From NCBI GenBank assembly GCA_964610505.1, contig CAZSXU010000014.1:38401-102400 (forward strand): 64,000 nt of DNA. The letters run 5' to 3'. The position numbers and the translations under genes are program-made. Below, piece after piece: positions 41,729 to 50,259 of the stretch. Numbering within the stretch: position 1 is the stretch's first letter; every line of letters starts with the position of its first letter. The notes under the pieces were generated by a model that saw nothing but the letters and a program-made list of their open reading frames with translations, was not told the origin of the DNA and did no database searches. The stretch comes from CAZSXU01 sp964610505 (GTDB lineage: Bacteria; Arandabacterota; Arandabacteria; JAGLYR01).

Positions 41729-43080
41729 CCCTCCTCGAGGATTTCCTCGCCGAGTAGATCGTACTCGGTGGCGCCCGTGATCTTAACCCGGGCGAATTCG
41801 CCCGCCTGGGTCGTCCCCCCGGGGATCAGTACCGCCCCGTCGACCTCGGGGGCGTCGCCCTGCGTCCGACCCCTCAAAACCAGGCCGTCTTCCTCGTCCG
41901 CTCCTTCGATCAGCACGTCCACCACCTCGCCGATTCTGGCCTTGTTTCTCTCGCCTGAGAGAATCTGCTGCATCAGCATCAGCGCTTCCATCCGTTCCCG
42001 GCGAGTCTCTTCGGGAACCTGATCGGGATACCGGGCGGCGGCGGTACCTTCCTCCGCCCAGAAAGGAAACACGCCGAGACGGTCGAACTTCTGCGTCACC
42101 ACAAAATCGAAAAGTTCTTCGAATTGTTTCTCCGTTTCCCCCGGGAATCCCACGATGAGTGTCGTTCGAAGCGTCACGTTCGGAATCGAGGCGCGAAGCC
42201 GGTCCAGCAAACCGAGGATCGTCCGCTTGTTGACGCCCCGACGCATCCTCTTGAGAATTTCGTCGTTACAGTGCTGGAGCGGCAGATCGATGTAGCTGCA
42301 GATGGACGGCTCGGCCGCGATCAGGTCGATCAGATCCTGATGGAAGTTCCGCGGGTACGCATAGAGAAGCCGAATCCAGGGAGCCGCGCCTTCCTTGGCA
42401 ATCCGTTTCATAAGATCGCGCAGGCGGGGCTTCCCGTAGAGGTCCCGCCCATAGGCCGTGGTGTCCTGGGCCACGAGGTTGACCTCTCGAAGGCGACCGC
42501 CCGAGGCCAAAGACCTGATTTCGTCGAGCACGGATCGCATCCGCCGGGAGCGAAATCGGCCCCGGAGATCCGGGATGAGACAGAAGGAGCAGGCGTGGAA
42601 GCATCCTTCGGCGATCTTCACGTACGCGGTATGGGGCGGCGTGATTCGTACCCTGGGCGAACGGTGATCGTAGAGCCAGGTGGGTCGGGAAGAAATCTTG
42701 CAGATGCGCTGTTGGGTCAGACAACCCTCGACGATGGATGCAACGTGAGGAATGTCACCCGGGCCGAGGAAGGCGTCCACCCAGGGGAACTTGTGGGCCA
42801 GATCGTTGCGGCGAAATCGCTGGGGCAGGCACCCGGTCACGACAATCGTGCTGAGCGTGCCGTCTTTCCGGCGCGCTTCCAGCTGGCGGATGAGGGCGGT
42901 GGCTTCCTCCGTCGCCGGTTCGATGAAAGAGCACGTGTTGACCAGTACGATGTCGGCGTTGTTGTAATCCTCGACCAGGGGATACCCGGCGGCCTCCAGA
43001 ATCCCGAGCAGGATTTCACTGTCCACGGTGTTCTTGGCACAGCCCAGGGAAATCAGAGAAACCGTCGCGTCCGACTTCAA
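41725..43080 (-). CDS. rimO: ribosomal protein S12 methylthiotransferase RimO
   Basis: 451 residues from TTG at 43080, with GGAG 7 nt upstream. N-terminal UPF0004 domain binds one 4Fe-4S cluster (SLGCAKNTVDSE, NTCSFIEPATEE, VTGCLPQRF). The radical SAM core has AEGCFHACSFCLIPDLRGRF with the CxxxCxxC cluster ligands. A C-terminal TRAM domain closes the protein. RimO adds a methylthio group to an Asp of ribosomal protein S12. LSLGCAKN and the CFHACSFC form favour RimO over MiaB. A hairpin (43096-43116) lies directly before the ribosome site. Confidence 0.93.
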   Translation of the reverse strand: MKSDATVSLISLGCAKNTVDSEILLGILEAAGYPLVEDYNNADIVLVNTCSFIEPATEEATALIRQLEARRKDGTLSTIVVTGCLPQRFRRNDLAHKFPWVDAFLGPGDIPHVASIVEGCLTQQRICKISSRPTWLYDHRSPRVRITPPHTAYVKIAEGCFHACSFCLIPDLRGRFRSRRMRSVLDEIRSLASGGRLREVNLVAQDTTAYGRDLYGKPRLRDLMKRIAKEGAAPWIRLLYAYPRNFHQDLIDLIAAEPSICSYIDLPLQHCNDEILKRMRRGVNKRTILGLLDRLRASIPNVTLRTTLIVGFPGETEKQFEELFDFVVTQKFDRLGVFPFWAEEGTAAARYPDQVPEETRRERMEALMLMQQILSGERNKARIGEVVDVLIEGADEEDGLVLRGRTQGDAPEVDGAVLIPGGTTQAGEFARVKITGATEYDLLGEEILEEG

Positions 43081-43095
43081 TACACATCTCCAGCC

Positions 43096-43116
43096 GCTCT
43101 CCGAAACACGGAGAGC
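43096..43116 (-). promoter_or_regulatory. hairpin in the rimO leader
   Basis: GCTCTCCG (43096-43103) and CGGAGAGC (43109-43116), 5-nt loop, sit 4 nt upstream of the GGAG ribosome site of rimO. It may shape rimO translation initiation. Confidence 0.4.
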
Positions 43117-43370
43117 AAACGTCGGCGAAACACGCGTTGGGGCAGAGGGTCGCCGACCCCCATCCCCGAGGTCCCGGCCGACGGGGGATTCCGGGGCAAT
43201 TCGCTCCCGCCGTTCTCCTCAGGTGGTTCTCAGCCTCTGTATGATAGTCGGCTTTTTCGTCCCGCCGGATTACGCAAAACCCCAGTTATTTTCCGCGATT
43301 CATTGTCGAAACGCCCCATCGGATCCCATTTTGGCACCGACCGGTGGCGCGCACGCCGCAAGGCGGGCCG

Positions 43371-45140
43371 TTATTGTCCCGACCCCACGAGAATCTGTTC
43401 CAGGTATTTGGGCGGCGGAGATCCATGAGCCAGAACCGCCTCGTGGAACTCCTTGAGACCGAAGGCGTCGCCCTTCATATCCCGGTACTTCTCCTTGAGA
43501 TCCAAGATCGCCTGAATCCCGGCGAAGTAGGTGGTCAGCTGAGCCGAGGTCAGTCGGGCCCGCGTCCACTTGCCCCGTGCTTCCGAGGGCTCCTGGTACC
43601 CGCCGTTGATCATGAGATCGAGGGCCGCCTCTTCATTGATCCTGCCGGCGTGAATCTCCACGTCCAGAATGGCATTGACGACGGTCCGCAGGTAGAATTT
43701 GAGCTGCTGCAGTTTCAATCTGGGATCATCATCCATGTAGCCCGCATCCGTGATCATCCTCTCGCAGTAGACGGCCCAACCTTCGATGAAGGTGCCGCTG
43801 CCGAAGACCTGCCGGACCATGGAGGGGTGACGATTCGCATGGTAAATCTGGACGAAATGCCCCGGCATCGCTTCGTGAATGGTGAGGATCTGGACCATGT
43901 AGTTGTTGTACTCCCGGAAGAAGGATTCCGTTTCCCTGGCGCTCCACGCTTCGGGAATCGGCATCACGTAGTAGAAAGCATCCAGCTGCCGGTCCAGTGG
44001 TCCGGGTGACTCGAGGCCCGCAATGGCAACGCCTTGTGAGAACTCCGGCATCCAGGTGACATTCAGTTCCTGGCTCTTGTCGAGCGTCAGGAGGTCCTTT
44101 TCCTCGATGAAAGTCTCCAGATCGATAAGGGTTTGCTGGATGTAGGGAAGGATGTTCTCCTCGTCGGGGTGTTCTTCGGCGATTCTCGCAAGGACCTTCT
44201 TCACCACCCGTTCCCCCTCGGGGGTTCCCATGCTCGGGGTGTCCGTCCCCGGGAAATCCTCCCTGTAGAGTTCGGCGGCGATCTCGAATATCTCCTCCCG
44301 CACCCGATAGAACTCCCTCCATGCGCGCTTGGTGATTTCCTGGGGTGTCAGCGTGGATTGAAGGGTGAGTTCCAGCTTCTTCTCGTGAAGAACGGGGCCG
44401 AGCCGGAAATCTCCCTTGGAGCGGGGCAGAAGATCCTCCTCAAGAAAGATCTGAAAATCCTCGAGTGCCGCAATGGCCGGTGCACTCGCACGGGCGATCG
44501 CATCCCGCCGAGAAGGGACATCCTCTGCGGCCCTGTGTAGATCTTCCCGGATCAGCCGGATGTTACCCCGGTTCTGCCGCACGGCGGTTTCCGTATGGAT
44601 CTCGGGAGGGTTGTCCAGGTTTCGTTTCGCCTGCTCGACCAACCCGGGAATCTTCTCGAGTCTGGCAACGGCGCTGTCCAGGCGCTCCTCCAGGGGGGCA
44701 AAGTCCCTGGCGATGAGGAGAAAGATTCCATTGCCGACGACCCCGGTGTAGACGAGGGGGTTGTGCTTCCACTCCTGGATGTCCTCCAGTTCGAGGATCT
44801 CGAGCCGGATCCGGTCTTCGAGGATGGCCAGATCGATCCGGTCGTCGAGGGCCAGTCTCGAGGATGGAAACGAACGGATCCGGGCCTGGAAATCCTTGAG
44901 CCGGCCGATCTCGGCGGTCACGGCTTCGGGGCTCAGGTCGTCCAGTTCCGAATCGAAACGGTGCGCTCCGGTGGTTGTGGCCGCAACTGGGTGAGCGGCG
45001 AAGTAGCCGTCGATGAATTCGTCAACCATGCGGTCGAAGGCCGTTGCCGCCCGTCTCCCGCAGCCCAACGCAAGGGGAATGAGGAAGACCAATGCGATGA
45101 CCAAAGTTACCGTACGAGCGGTTCGCTGAACGCGCATCAT
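43371..45140 (-). CDS. DUF885 family metallopeptidase-like lipoprotein
   Basis: 589 residues from ATG at 45140 with GGGAGAG upstream. Lipobox LALGC gives a lipidated N-terminus. DUF885 proteins are helical and related to thermolysin-like zinc peptidases. The HEAMPGHFVQ motif (HExxxGH) provides two His ligands and the Glu, and FIEGWAVYCERMI supplies the third ligand Glu. Probably a periplasmic peptidase of unknown substrate. It is the third large lipoprotein of the window. Structured element copy B lies in its upstream region. Confidence 0.87.
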   Translation of the reverse strand: MMRVQRTARTVTLVIALVFLIPLALGCGRRAATAFDRMVDEFIDGYFAAHPVAATTTGAHRFDSELDDLSPEAVTAEIGRLKDFQARIRSFPSSRLALDDRIDLAILEDRIRLEILELEDIQEWKHNPLVYTGVVGNGIFLLIARDFAPLEERLDSAVARLEKIPGLVEQAKRNLDNPPEIHTETAVRQNRGNIRLIREDLHRAAEDVPSRRDAIARASAPAIAALEDFQIFLEEDLLPRSKGDFRLGPVLHEKKLELTLQSTLTPQEITKRAWREFYRVREEIFEIAAELYREDFPGTDTPSMGTPEGERVVKKVLARIAEEHPDEENILPYIQQTLIDLETFIEEKDLLTLDKSQELNVTWMPEFSQGVAIAGLESPGPLDRQLDAFYYVMPIPEAWSARETESFFREYNNYMVQILTIHEAMPGHFVQIYHANRHPSMVRQVFGSGTFIEGWAVYCERMITDAGYMDDDPRLKLQQLKFYLRTVVNAILDVEIHAGRINEEAALDLMINGGYQEPSEARGKWTRARLTSAQLTTYFAGIQAILDLKEKYRDMKGDAFGLKEFHEAVLAHGSPPPKYLEQILVGSGQ

Positions 45141-45233
45141 TTCTCTCTCCCTCTGATGGGTCTGGACAACCCACCCAGCCTGCTTCACTCGTGAATCGCC
45201 AGTCCTGGGATCGCAAGTGGTCACAGGGCGGAT

Positions 45234-45347
45234 CAATAGAACAACAGACCGCAACGGAGCCGGGTGTGTTTTTCTAGGATTCCTTTTTCCAGTGCTCTAC
45301 CTGGACGGTGCGGGCTCCGGGTACCGGAGCCCGCACCATCCTGGCTA
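45234..45347. repeat. structured intergenic element, copy B
   Basis: Contains CAATAGAACAA, the core at 45247-45276 (27/30 identical to copy A), TGCTCTACCTGGA, then a perfect 14-bp hairpin 45307-45320 / 45324-45337 centred on GTA, and CCTGGCTA like the end of copy A. The hairpin stems of A and B differ in sequence but both remain fully paired. Confidence 0.65.
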
Positions 45348-45429
45348 GCGTACCGGGTTCGTCCTGCTCTGTCCATGTGAATCGGCCGGCGCGTCCCCGG
45401 AGGATCGTTGCCGCCGTGGACGGCTCGGG

Positions 45430-46287
45430 CTAGCGCCCCGGGGTGGAGGTGGACGACTGAGTCGGGTGTGCGCGAGAGGGGGGATTGGGAATCGCGAGCG
45501 TCACGGCGGTCCCGGATCCGGGCGTCGACCGGAGAGAAAGATTGCCGTTCCGAGCGACCACAAGGGCCTTCACGAGGGGCAGGCCCAGCCCCACACCGCG
45601 TGGGTGAGGGGCTCGCTCACCGGCCTGGAAAAACCGGTCGAACACGCGGTCTCGGTCGGCCGGCTGGATTCCACAGCCATTGTCCTCCACGGTGATGACG
45701 GCAGAGGAGGGATCGCAGGAGATCGCAAGGCGGATTGTGGGGATCGGTTTGTCGCAGAACTTCCGCGCGTTGTCCAGAAGATTCTCGAGTACGGTTTCCA
45801 ACTCTCGAGAACCCAGCGGGAAGCCGCGCCCACCAGTCTCGATTTCGGTCTCGATGACCGTCTCGGGGTGCGGATAGCGAAAACGGATGTTGGCGATCTG
45901 AACCTTCACAATCTCATCGATCTCGGATGCGGGGATGCAGTCGTTCCTTCCGGGACGGATGTCCTCCAGGGCGAAGAGATTTGTGAGGGTTCGCCTCAGC
46001 TCTTCCAGCGCCATTCCGGCCTCGGACAGAGCCTCGTCGTAGTCTTCGCACGTCCGAAGCAGATCGGGTTTGCGAAGCATGGAGAGATTGGCGGAAATCG
46101 TCGTCAGAAGCGTCAGGATTCTGTGGGACGCGCGCGCACAGGATTCCTCGTCGGACGACCGCAGATGGAGGGAGTTCGATTCGGGTGACACGCAGGTTCC
46201 TTTCGGCGGTGTGCGTTCTTCTTCAATATCGGCGTTCCTTCGCGAGGGCTTGAGACGTGTGGCGAGCGTGTCGCGGAAGGCACCCAT
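45430..46287 (-). CDS. cytosolic sensor histidine kinase, orphan
   Basis: 285 residues from ATG at 46287. No TM helix or known sensor domain; the first 40 residues are basic and unstructured. A DHp-like segment carries H55 in ASHRILTLLTTISAN; the residue after His is Arg, not the usual Glu/Asp. HATPase domain: ETVLENLLDNARKF (N box), VEDNGCGI (G1), DRFFQ (F box) and GVGLGLPLVKAL (G2). No response regulator is adjacent, so partner and signal are unknown. The C-terminus is a Ser/Thr/Pro-rich tail. It diverges from the OPT transporter gene. Confidence 0.78.
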   Translation of the reverse strand: MGAFRDTLATRLKPSRRNADIEEERTPPKGTCVSPESNSLHLRSSDEESCARASHRILTLLTTISANLSMLRKPDLLRTCEDYDEALSEAGMALEELRRTLTNLFALEDIRPGRNDCIPASEIDEIVKVQIANIRFRYPHPETVIETEIETGGRGFPLGSRELETVLENLLDNARKFCDKPIPTIRLAISCDPSSAVITVEDNGCGIQPADRDRVFDRFFQAGERAPHPRGVGLGLPLVKALVVARNGNLSLRSTPGSGTAVTLAIPNPPSRAHPTQSSTSTPGR

Positions 46288-46506
46288 GCCGCCGCCCCGG
46301 TTGCCGGGCGGGCTTCCCCGAATGGTGCGACGATCGCCGCTCTTGCGCTCCCGCGCCCCCCTCCTCTTCGGCCGGGTCCGCTCCCCTTCGTAACCACACG
46401 GGGCAATAGAGCTTGCAGGGGAGGTGCGGAAGGACGGATACTGGCGATCGGGCCGACTTCGCCACCAACCCCGGAACTGCGGCCGCGAACACCTAGGGAG
46501 AGACGA

Positions 46507-48213
46507 TTGAACGACAACCGGAACGCCTCCGAGCTCACAGGGAAGGCCATTGCCGCCGGCGCGGCCCTGGGCACCGTCGTCGCCTCGGTTAACGTGTACA
46601 TGGGGCTCAAGATCGGATGGACCGAGGGAGGATCGATTCTCGCCGCGATTCTGGGATTCGTTCTACTGCGGTTTCTGGCGGGCGGATTGACGAAGGTCGA
46701 GAACAACATCGTCCAGACGCTGGCCTCCGCATCCGGATCCTTGGCCGGGGTGGTGATCACGGTCGTCGCCGCGTTCTCGCTCCTGGGCCGGCCCATGAAT
46801 TACCTGGAGATTTCTATCTATCTTCTTGCGGTCGCGTTTCTGGGAGTGTTCTACGCGATTCCCCTTCGCAAACAGCTGGTCGAGGTCGAGCGCCTTCCGT
46901 TTCCCACCGGGACGGCGACCGCCACGACGATTGAAGCACTCCACGCAACAGGCGGTTTGGCCGCGGCCCAGGCGAAGTCCCTGGGAATCGCCGCTGCCGT
47001 GGCCGGCGCCGTGACCTGGCTTCGCGACGGAGTCCCGAGTCTGATTCGGGCGAATCTGTTCCCGCCCGTCGGGAGCGTGCTGGGACACTCACCGCAGCAG
47101 CTGACCCTGGGGATGAACGTGAGCCCCATGCTCCTGGCCGCCGGGCTTCTGGTCGGCCCGAGGGTGGGCGTTTCGCTTCTGGCGGGGTCCATGATCTGTT
47201 GGGTGGGCATTGCACCGGCCCTGGCCGGCCGGGGGATCATCGAGGACGTTTCCTTTCGGGCCGTGACCTCGTGGACACTCTGGCCGGGCGTTGGGTTGTT
47301 GGTCGCGTACGGGCTGACCGCGGCCCTGGTGCGGTGGCGCGTCTTCGCCCGAGGCTTCGCGCTCGTCCGGTCGACGGCGGCCCGGGATCAAGACGAGAAG
47401 GGCATTTCCCCGAGGTTCTGGCTGATCGGCTTCACGGGGGTTGCCGTGGCCGGATCTCTCGCCGTCCGCCTGGTATTCGAGGTGCCTCTCTGGATGGCGG
47501 TTCTGGCGGTGCCTCTCTCGTTTGTCCTTGCGCTTGTGTCCGTTCGAGCGGCGGGGGAGACCGATATCAATCCGACCGGGACCATGGGGCACACGACCCA
47601 GATCGTATTCGGCGGGTTGGCTCCGGGTCAGCCTCACGTGAATCTGGTGGCCGCGGGGATGACCTCCGCGGGCGCCTCCCAGGCCGCCGATCTCATGCAG
47701 GATCTCAAGGCCGGTCATCTTCTCGGCTCGAGTCCGCTTCGACAGGTTTACGCGCAGATGATCGGCGTTCTTACGGGCGTTCTGGTGGTCGTACCGGTGT
47801 TTCTTCTGATCTCGGGCGCCTACGGGTTGGGCAGCGAAACGATCCCCGCACCCGTGGCGATGGTGTGGTCGGGGTTTGCCCGTGTCGTCGCCGGGGGAGG
47901 AGACATGTTGCCGATGCACGCGGGAGTTGCGGGCGGGATCGGCGTCCTCGTTGGGATTCTCCTTGCGGTCCTAGATCGGACGAATCTCGGCCGGGCGATG
48001 CCCTCGGCGGTTGGGTTGGGTGTGGCAATGGTCATCCCGGCTCTCTACTGTGTTCCCATCTTTGTCGGGTCCATGTGCAAAGAGGTTTTCCGAAGAATCG
48101 ACCGGGAAAGACACGATCGTTACGCCGTCTCCGTGGCGTCGGGCGGAATCGTCGGGGAAGGCCTGATCGGAGTCCTCGTGGCCGGTCTGAAGTTCGGCAG
48201 CGTGCTTGGCTAG
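46507..48213 (+). CDS. OPT family oligopeptide/metal-chelate transporter
   Basis: 568 residues from TTG at 46507, with AGGGAGAG a few nt upstream. About fifteen hydrophobic helices. OPT signatures: VNVYMGLKIGWTEGGSILAA near the start, LPFPTGTATATTIEALH, and GETDINPTGTMGHTTQIVFG. Bacterial OPT proteins import short peptides or iron/siderophore-type chelates with protons; the substrate is not readable from sequence. A hydrophobic C-terminal helix pair (GVAGGIGVLVGILLAVLDR, VGLGVAMVIPALYCVPIFVG) follows. No peptidase gene is adjacent. Confidence 0.88.
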   Translation: MNDNRNASELTGKAIAAGAALGTVVASVNVYMGLKIGWTEGGSILAAILGFVLLRFLAGGLTKVENNIVQTLASASGSLAGVVITVVAAFSLLGRPMNYLEISIYLLAVAFLGVFYAIPLRKQLVEVERLPFPTGTATATTIEALHATGGLAAAQAKSLGIAAAVAGAVTWLRDGVPSLIRANLFPPVGSVLGHSPQQLTLGMNVSPMLLAAGLLVGPRVGVSLLAGSMICWVGIAPALAGRGIIEDVSFRAVTSWTLWPGVGLLVAYGLTAALVRWRVFARGFALVRSTAARDQDEKGISPRFWLIGFTGVAVAGSLAVRLVFEVPLWMAVLAVPLSFVLALVSVRAAGETDINPTGTMGHTTQIVFGGLAPGQPHVNLVAAGMTSAGASQAADLMQDLKAGHLLGSSPLRQVYAQMIGVLTGVLVVVPVFLLISGAYGLGSETIPAPVAMVWSGFARVVAGGGDMLPMHAGVAGGIGVLVGILLAVLDRTNLGRAMPSAVGLGVAMVIPALYCVPIFVGSMCKEVFRRIDRERHDRYAVSVASGGIVGEGLIGVLVAGLKFGSVLG

Positions 48214-48415
48214 CCCACAGGATCTAGCGAACTTCATATATGCATCTAGAGGTGTAGATATGCAACCACTAGTGCAATTTTTCTCCATCTTTGGTGCCTG
48301 AAGCTGTCTTCTCGCGCCGGATATTCGAGGCCGAAACGGGTATGCCCTCTGCGTGAGGTGGATCTGATGGTGAGGGCAATCGAGTAGGGGAGTTCAATTC
48401 ACGAAGGAGGGTATC

Positions 48416-48649
48416 GTGCCGGAGAAAGATGGAACGGGGCCGATGAACGGAAGCGGTGGAACCGGAAGAGACATGGGAGGTGGCGGGAGAGGTGGTGGCG
48501 GAGGTCGAGGACGGATGGGGGAATCCGGTGGCGGACCCGGCGGCAGCTGTGTGTGCCCGTCGTGCGGGGCGACGGCGCCCCACAAGCGGGGAATGCCCTG
48601 CAATCGGATGAAATGTCCCGCGTGCGGTGGTATCATGACTCGCCAGTAG
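48416..48649 (+). CDS. small Gly-rich zinc-ribbon protein
   Basis: 77 residues from GTG at 48416, with AAGGAGGG 5 nt upstream. N-terminus MPEKDGTGPMNGSG is the opening of a widespread small-protein family (DUF5320-like, often next to NifX/NifB-type or MinD-type genes). A Gly/Arg-rich linker leads to a treble of CxxC-like motifs: CVCPSCG, MPCNRMKCPACGG. Four or more cysteines could bind zinc or an iron-sulfur cluster. It begins a run of three small metal-protein genes. Confidence 0.7.
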   Translation: MPEKDGTGPMNGSGGTGRDMGGGGRGGGGGRGRMGESGGGPGGSCVCPSCGATAPHKRGMPCNRMKCPACGGIMTRQ

Positions 48650-48703
48650 CGCGGGCGGCGCTGTGGATCGCAGGCCGCACCGCGACGGGAGGGGACGTGC
48701 GCC

Positions 48704-48943
48704 ATGCCGACTTACGAGTACGAGTGCGACAGCTGCGGCCATCGGTTCGAGGTGGATCAGAGGATGGCCGACCTTCCTTTGAGCCAATGCCCCGAGTGTG
48801 ACGGTCCGGTGGTCCGGGTGATCGGCAACGTCGGGATCCTCGTCGATCGGGGCCGAGCATCCCGAGGTCGAGGAACAACCTGCGGCCAAACCGCAACCTG
48901 CTGTGGGCGATCCGATCCCTGTGAGAGGAAACCCTGTGAGTGA
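48704..48943 (+). CDS. FmdB-type zinc-ribbon protein
   Basis: 79 residues from ATG at 48704. Start MPTYEYECDSCGHRFEVDQ and later CPECDGPVVRVIG form the two CxxC halves of the FmdB zinc ribbon. The C-terminal tail is rich in cysteine (TCGQTATCCGRSDPCERKPC, six Cys), more than the ribbon needs, and may bind metal. FmdB proteins are small regulators or chaperones of uncertain role. Its last 8 nt overlap the NifU-like gene (GTG 48936). Confidence 0.85.
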   Translation: MPTYEYECDSCGHRFEVDQRMADLPLSQCPECDGPVVRVIGNVGILVDRGRASRGRGTTCGQTATCCGRSDPCERKPCE

Positions 48944-49415
48944 CCTTGAAGATTCCCCATCCATGAGCGACTCGACCCGTGATCCGACATCGGAGGATCT
49001 GGATTCCTTCGTGGAGAAACTCCAGCGCGTCTATATGGAAGAAGCGCTGAAGATTTACGGGGCGAAGGTGGTCGAGCTCTGGAGATCTCCGAGGAACAGA
49101 GCCGCCATTCGAAATCCGGAGGGGCACGCACGGATCACGGGTCCCTGCGGTGACACGATGGAGGTCTACCTCAAGATGAGAGACGGACGGATCGAGCGGG
49201 CGACGTTTCTCACCGATGGGTGCGGACCGACGCTGGCGTCGGGCAGCGCCGTTACGGATCTGGCGAGGGGCAAGACGCCGGCGGAGGCGCTCAAGATCGA
49301 CCGGGAGACCGTTCTCGAAGCACTGGGAGGTTTGCCGGAAGAGAGCCGCCATTGCGCCCAGCTGGCGGTGATGACCTTGGCCAAAGCCATCGAAGACTAC
49401 GATTCTCGAGAGTAG
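48936..49415 (+). CDS. NifU/IscU-type iron-sulfur scaffold
   Basis: 159 residues from GTG at 48936 (AGAGGA upstream), overlapping the FmdB stop; ATG 48963 is an alternative. The IscU/NifU N-terminal fold has its three cluster cysteines at C71 (TGPCGDTMEVYL), C96 (TDGCGPTLASGS) and C140 (RHCAQLAVMTLAKAI), with the conserved Asp73. It lacks the C-terminal NifU domain and has no cysteine desulfurase gene beside it. Clustering with two Cys-rich zinc-ribbon proteins suggests assembly of a specific metallocofactor or metal-cluster protein. Confidence 0.87.
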   Translation: MSDLEDSPSMSDSTRDPTSEDLDSFVEKLQRVYMEEALKIYGAKVVELWRSPRNRAAIRNPEGHARITGPCGDTMEVYLKMRDGRIERATFLTDGCGPTLASGSAVTDLARGKTPAEALKIDRETVLEALGGLPEESRHCAQLAVMTLAKAIEDYDSRE

Positions 49416-49548
49416 ATCCCGCCGTCCAAGGACGCGCTGCCCGGGCCGTGCTTTGCATCTTGCACCCTTCCAGGGTAAGTTGCCAGGGCGAATTCCGAAT
49501 GAAGGGCGATCCGGCCGTCCTTCGGCGCGACCCCAATCGCTCCAACTC

Positions 49549-49558
49549 ATTCTAGAAT
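49549..49558. promoter_or_regulatory. palindrome upstream of the pilin promoter
   Basis: ATTCTAGAAT, a perfect 10-bp palindrome about 47 nt upstream of the -24 element of the sigma-54 promoter. A possible activator or regulator site; a match of this length can occur by chance. Confidence 0.3.
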
Positions 49559-49595
49559 AACCAGCTGCTTGGATCCTGGCCGGTGGGTGAGGCCG

Positions 49596-49610
49596 TGGCA
49601 CGCCACTTGC
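49596..49610 (+). promoter_or_regulatory. sigma-54 promoter of the pilin gene
   Basis: TGGCACGCCACTTGC has the -24 GG (49597-49598) and -12 GC (49609-49610) exactly 10 nt apart and matches the TGGCAC-N5-TTGC consensus throughout. Transcription would begin near 49622. It implies RpoN and an activator of PilR type encoded elsewhere. Confidence 0.85.
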
Positions 49611-49682
49611 GTTTCCTCCCGGCAGCGAGGGGAAACGGAAACAGGCAGTAGACAAGTCCAATCACGGAAGGAGGTGAACAAG

Positions 49683-50087
49683 ATGTTCCGCAGAGACGAG
49701 AGGGGTTTCACGCTGATCGAGTTGATGATCGTGGTCGTGATCATCGGAATCCTGGCGGCGATCGCCATTCCGAACTTCATCAGCATGCAGGACAGAGCGA
49801 AGGAAGCGAGCGTGAAGGCCAACATGCATACCTTCCAGCTGGCTTCCGAGGATTACTCGGTGCAGAACGACGGTACCTACTCGACCACGGCTGCCGCTGC
49901 GGCCGCGCTGTTGCCGTCCGATTTCAAAAACCCGTTCACGGGAGCCGTGGGCGCGGATGCCGCTTGGATGAACGGTGCGGCTAACGCCCAGGGACTCGTG
50001 GGGTACGCCGGAACGGCAGTCGGCTACACCATCAGCGGCTTCGGCCGGGACGTGGCTCTGACGCTGACGCTGACGAGTGGAGCCTAG
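49683..50087 (+). CDS. pilA: type IV pilin, PilA-like
   Basis: 134 residues from ATG at 49683, behind AAGGAGGTGA. The leader is only eight residues (MFRRDERG), cut before Phe; the mature N-terminus FTLIELMIVVVIIGILAAIA has Glu5 and the long hydrophobic helix of type IV pilins. The globular part is short and Ala/Thr-rich and lacks a cysteine pair. It is small, like Geobacter- and Myxococcus-type pilins, though a pseudopilin cannot be excluded. No pil assembly genes lie within view. Sigma-54 promoter upstream, terminator downstream: a separately controlled gene. Confidence 0.88.
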   Translation: MFRRDERGFTLIELMIVVVIIGILAAIAIPNFISMQDRAKEASVKANMHTFQLASEDYSVQNDGTYSTTAAAAAALLPSDFKNPFTGAVGADAAWMNGAANAQGLVGYAGTAVGYTISGFGRDVALTLTLTSGA

Positions 50088-50118
50088 TTCTTAGATCATC
50101 CATTCTGCTGAATACTGG

Positions 50119-50158
50119 AGCAGGTTCTTGGGCGTACCAAAGAACCTGCTTTCTACTT
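50119..50158 (+). terminator. intrinsic terminator of the pilin gene
   Basis: AGCAGGTTCTT (50119-50129) and AAGAACCTGCT (50140-50150) form a perfect 11-bp stem with a 10-nt loop, followed by TTCTACTT. Confidence 0.75.
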
Positions 50159-50180
50159 GCCCCGGGGATGCGCTTCTAGC

Positions 50181-50209
50181 TTGAATCCGTCCGGCGGAGG
50201 TGCTAGTTT
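50181..50209 (+). promoter_or_regulatory. sigma-70 promoter of the pseudokinase gene
   Basis: TTGAAT (50181-50186), 17 nt, TAGTTT (50204-50209). A start near 50216 rules out initiation at the in-frame GTG 50200 and supports ATG 50260. Confidence 0.5.
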
Positions 50210-50259
50210 ACCAAACCTGGTTCAATCACTCCGCAAGACGCCGCGGGCCGGTGGGTGAC

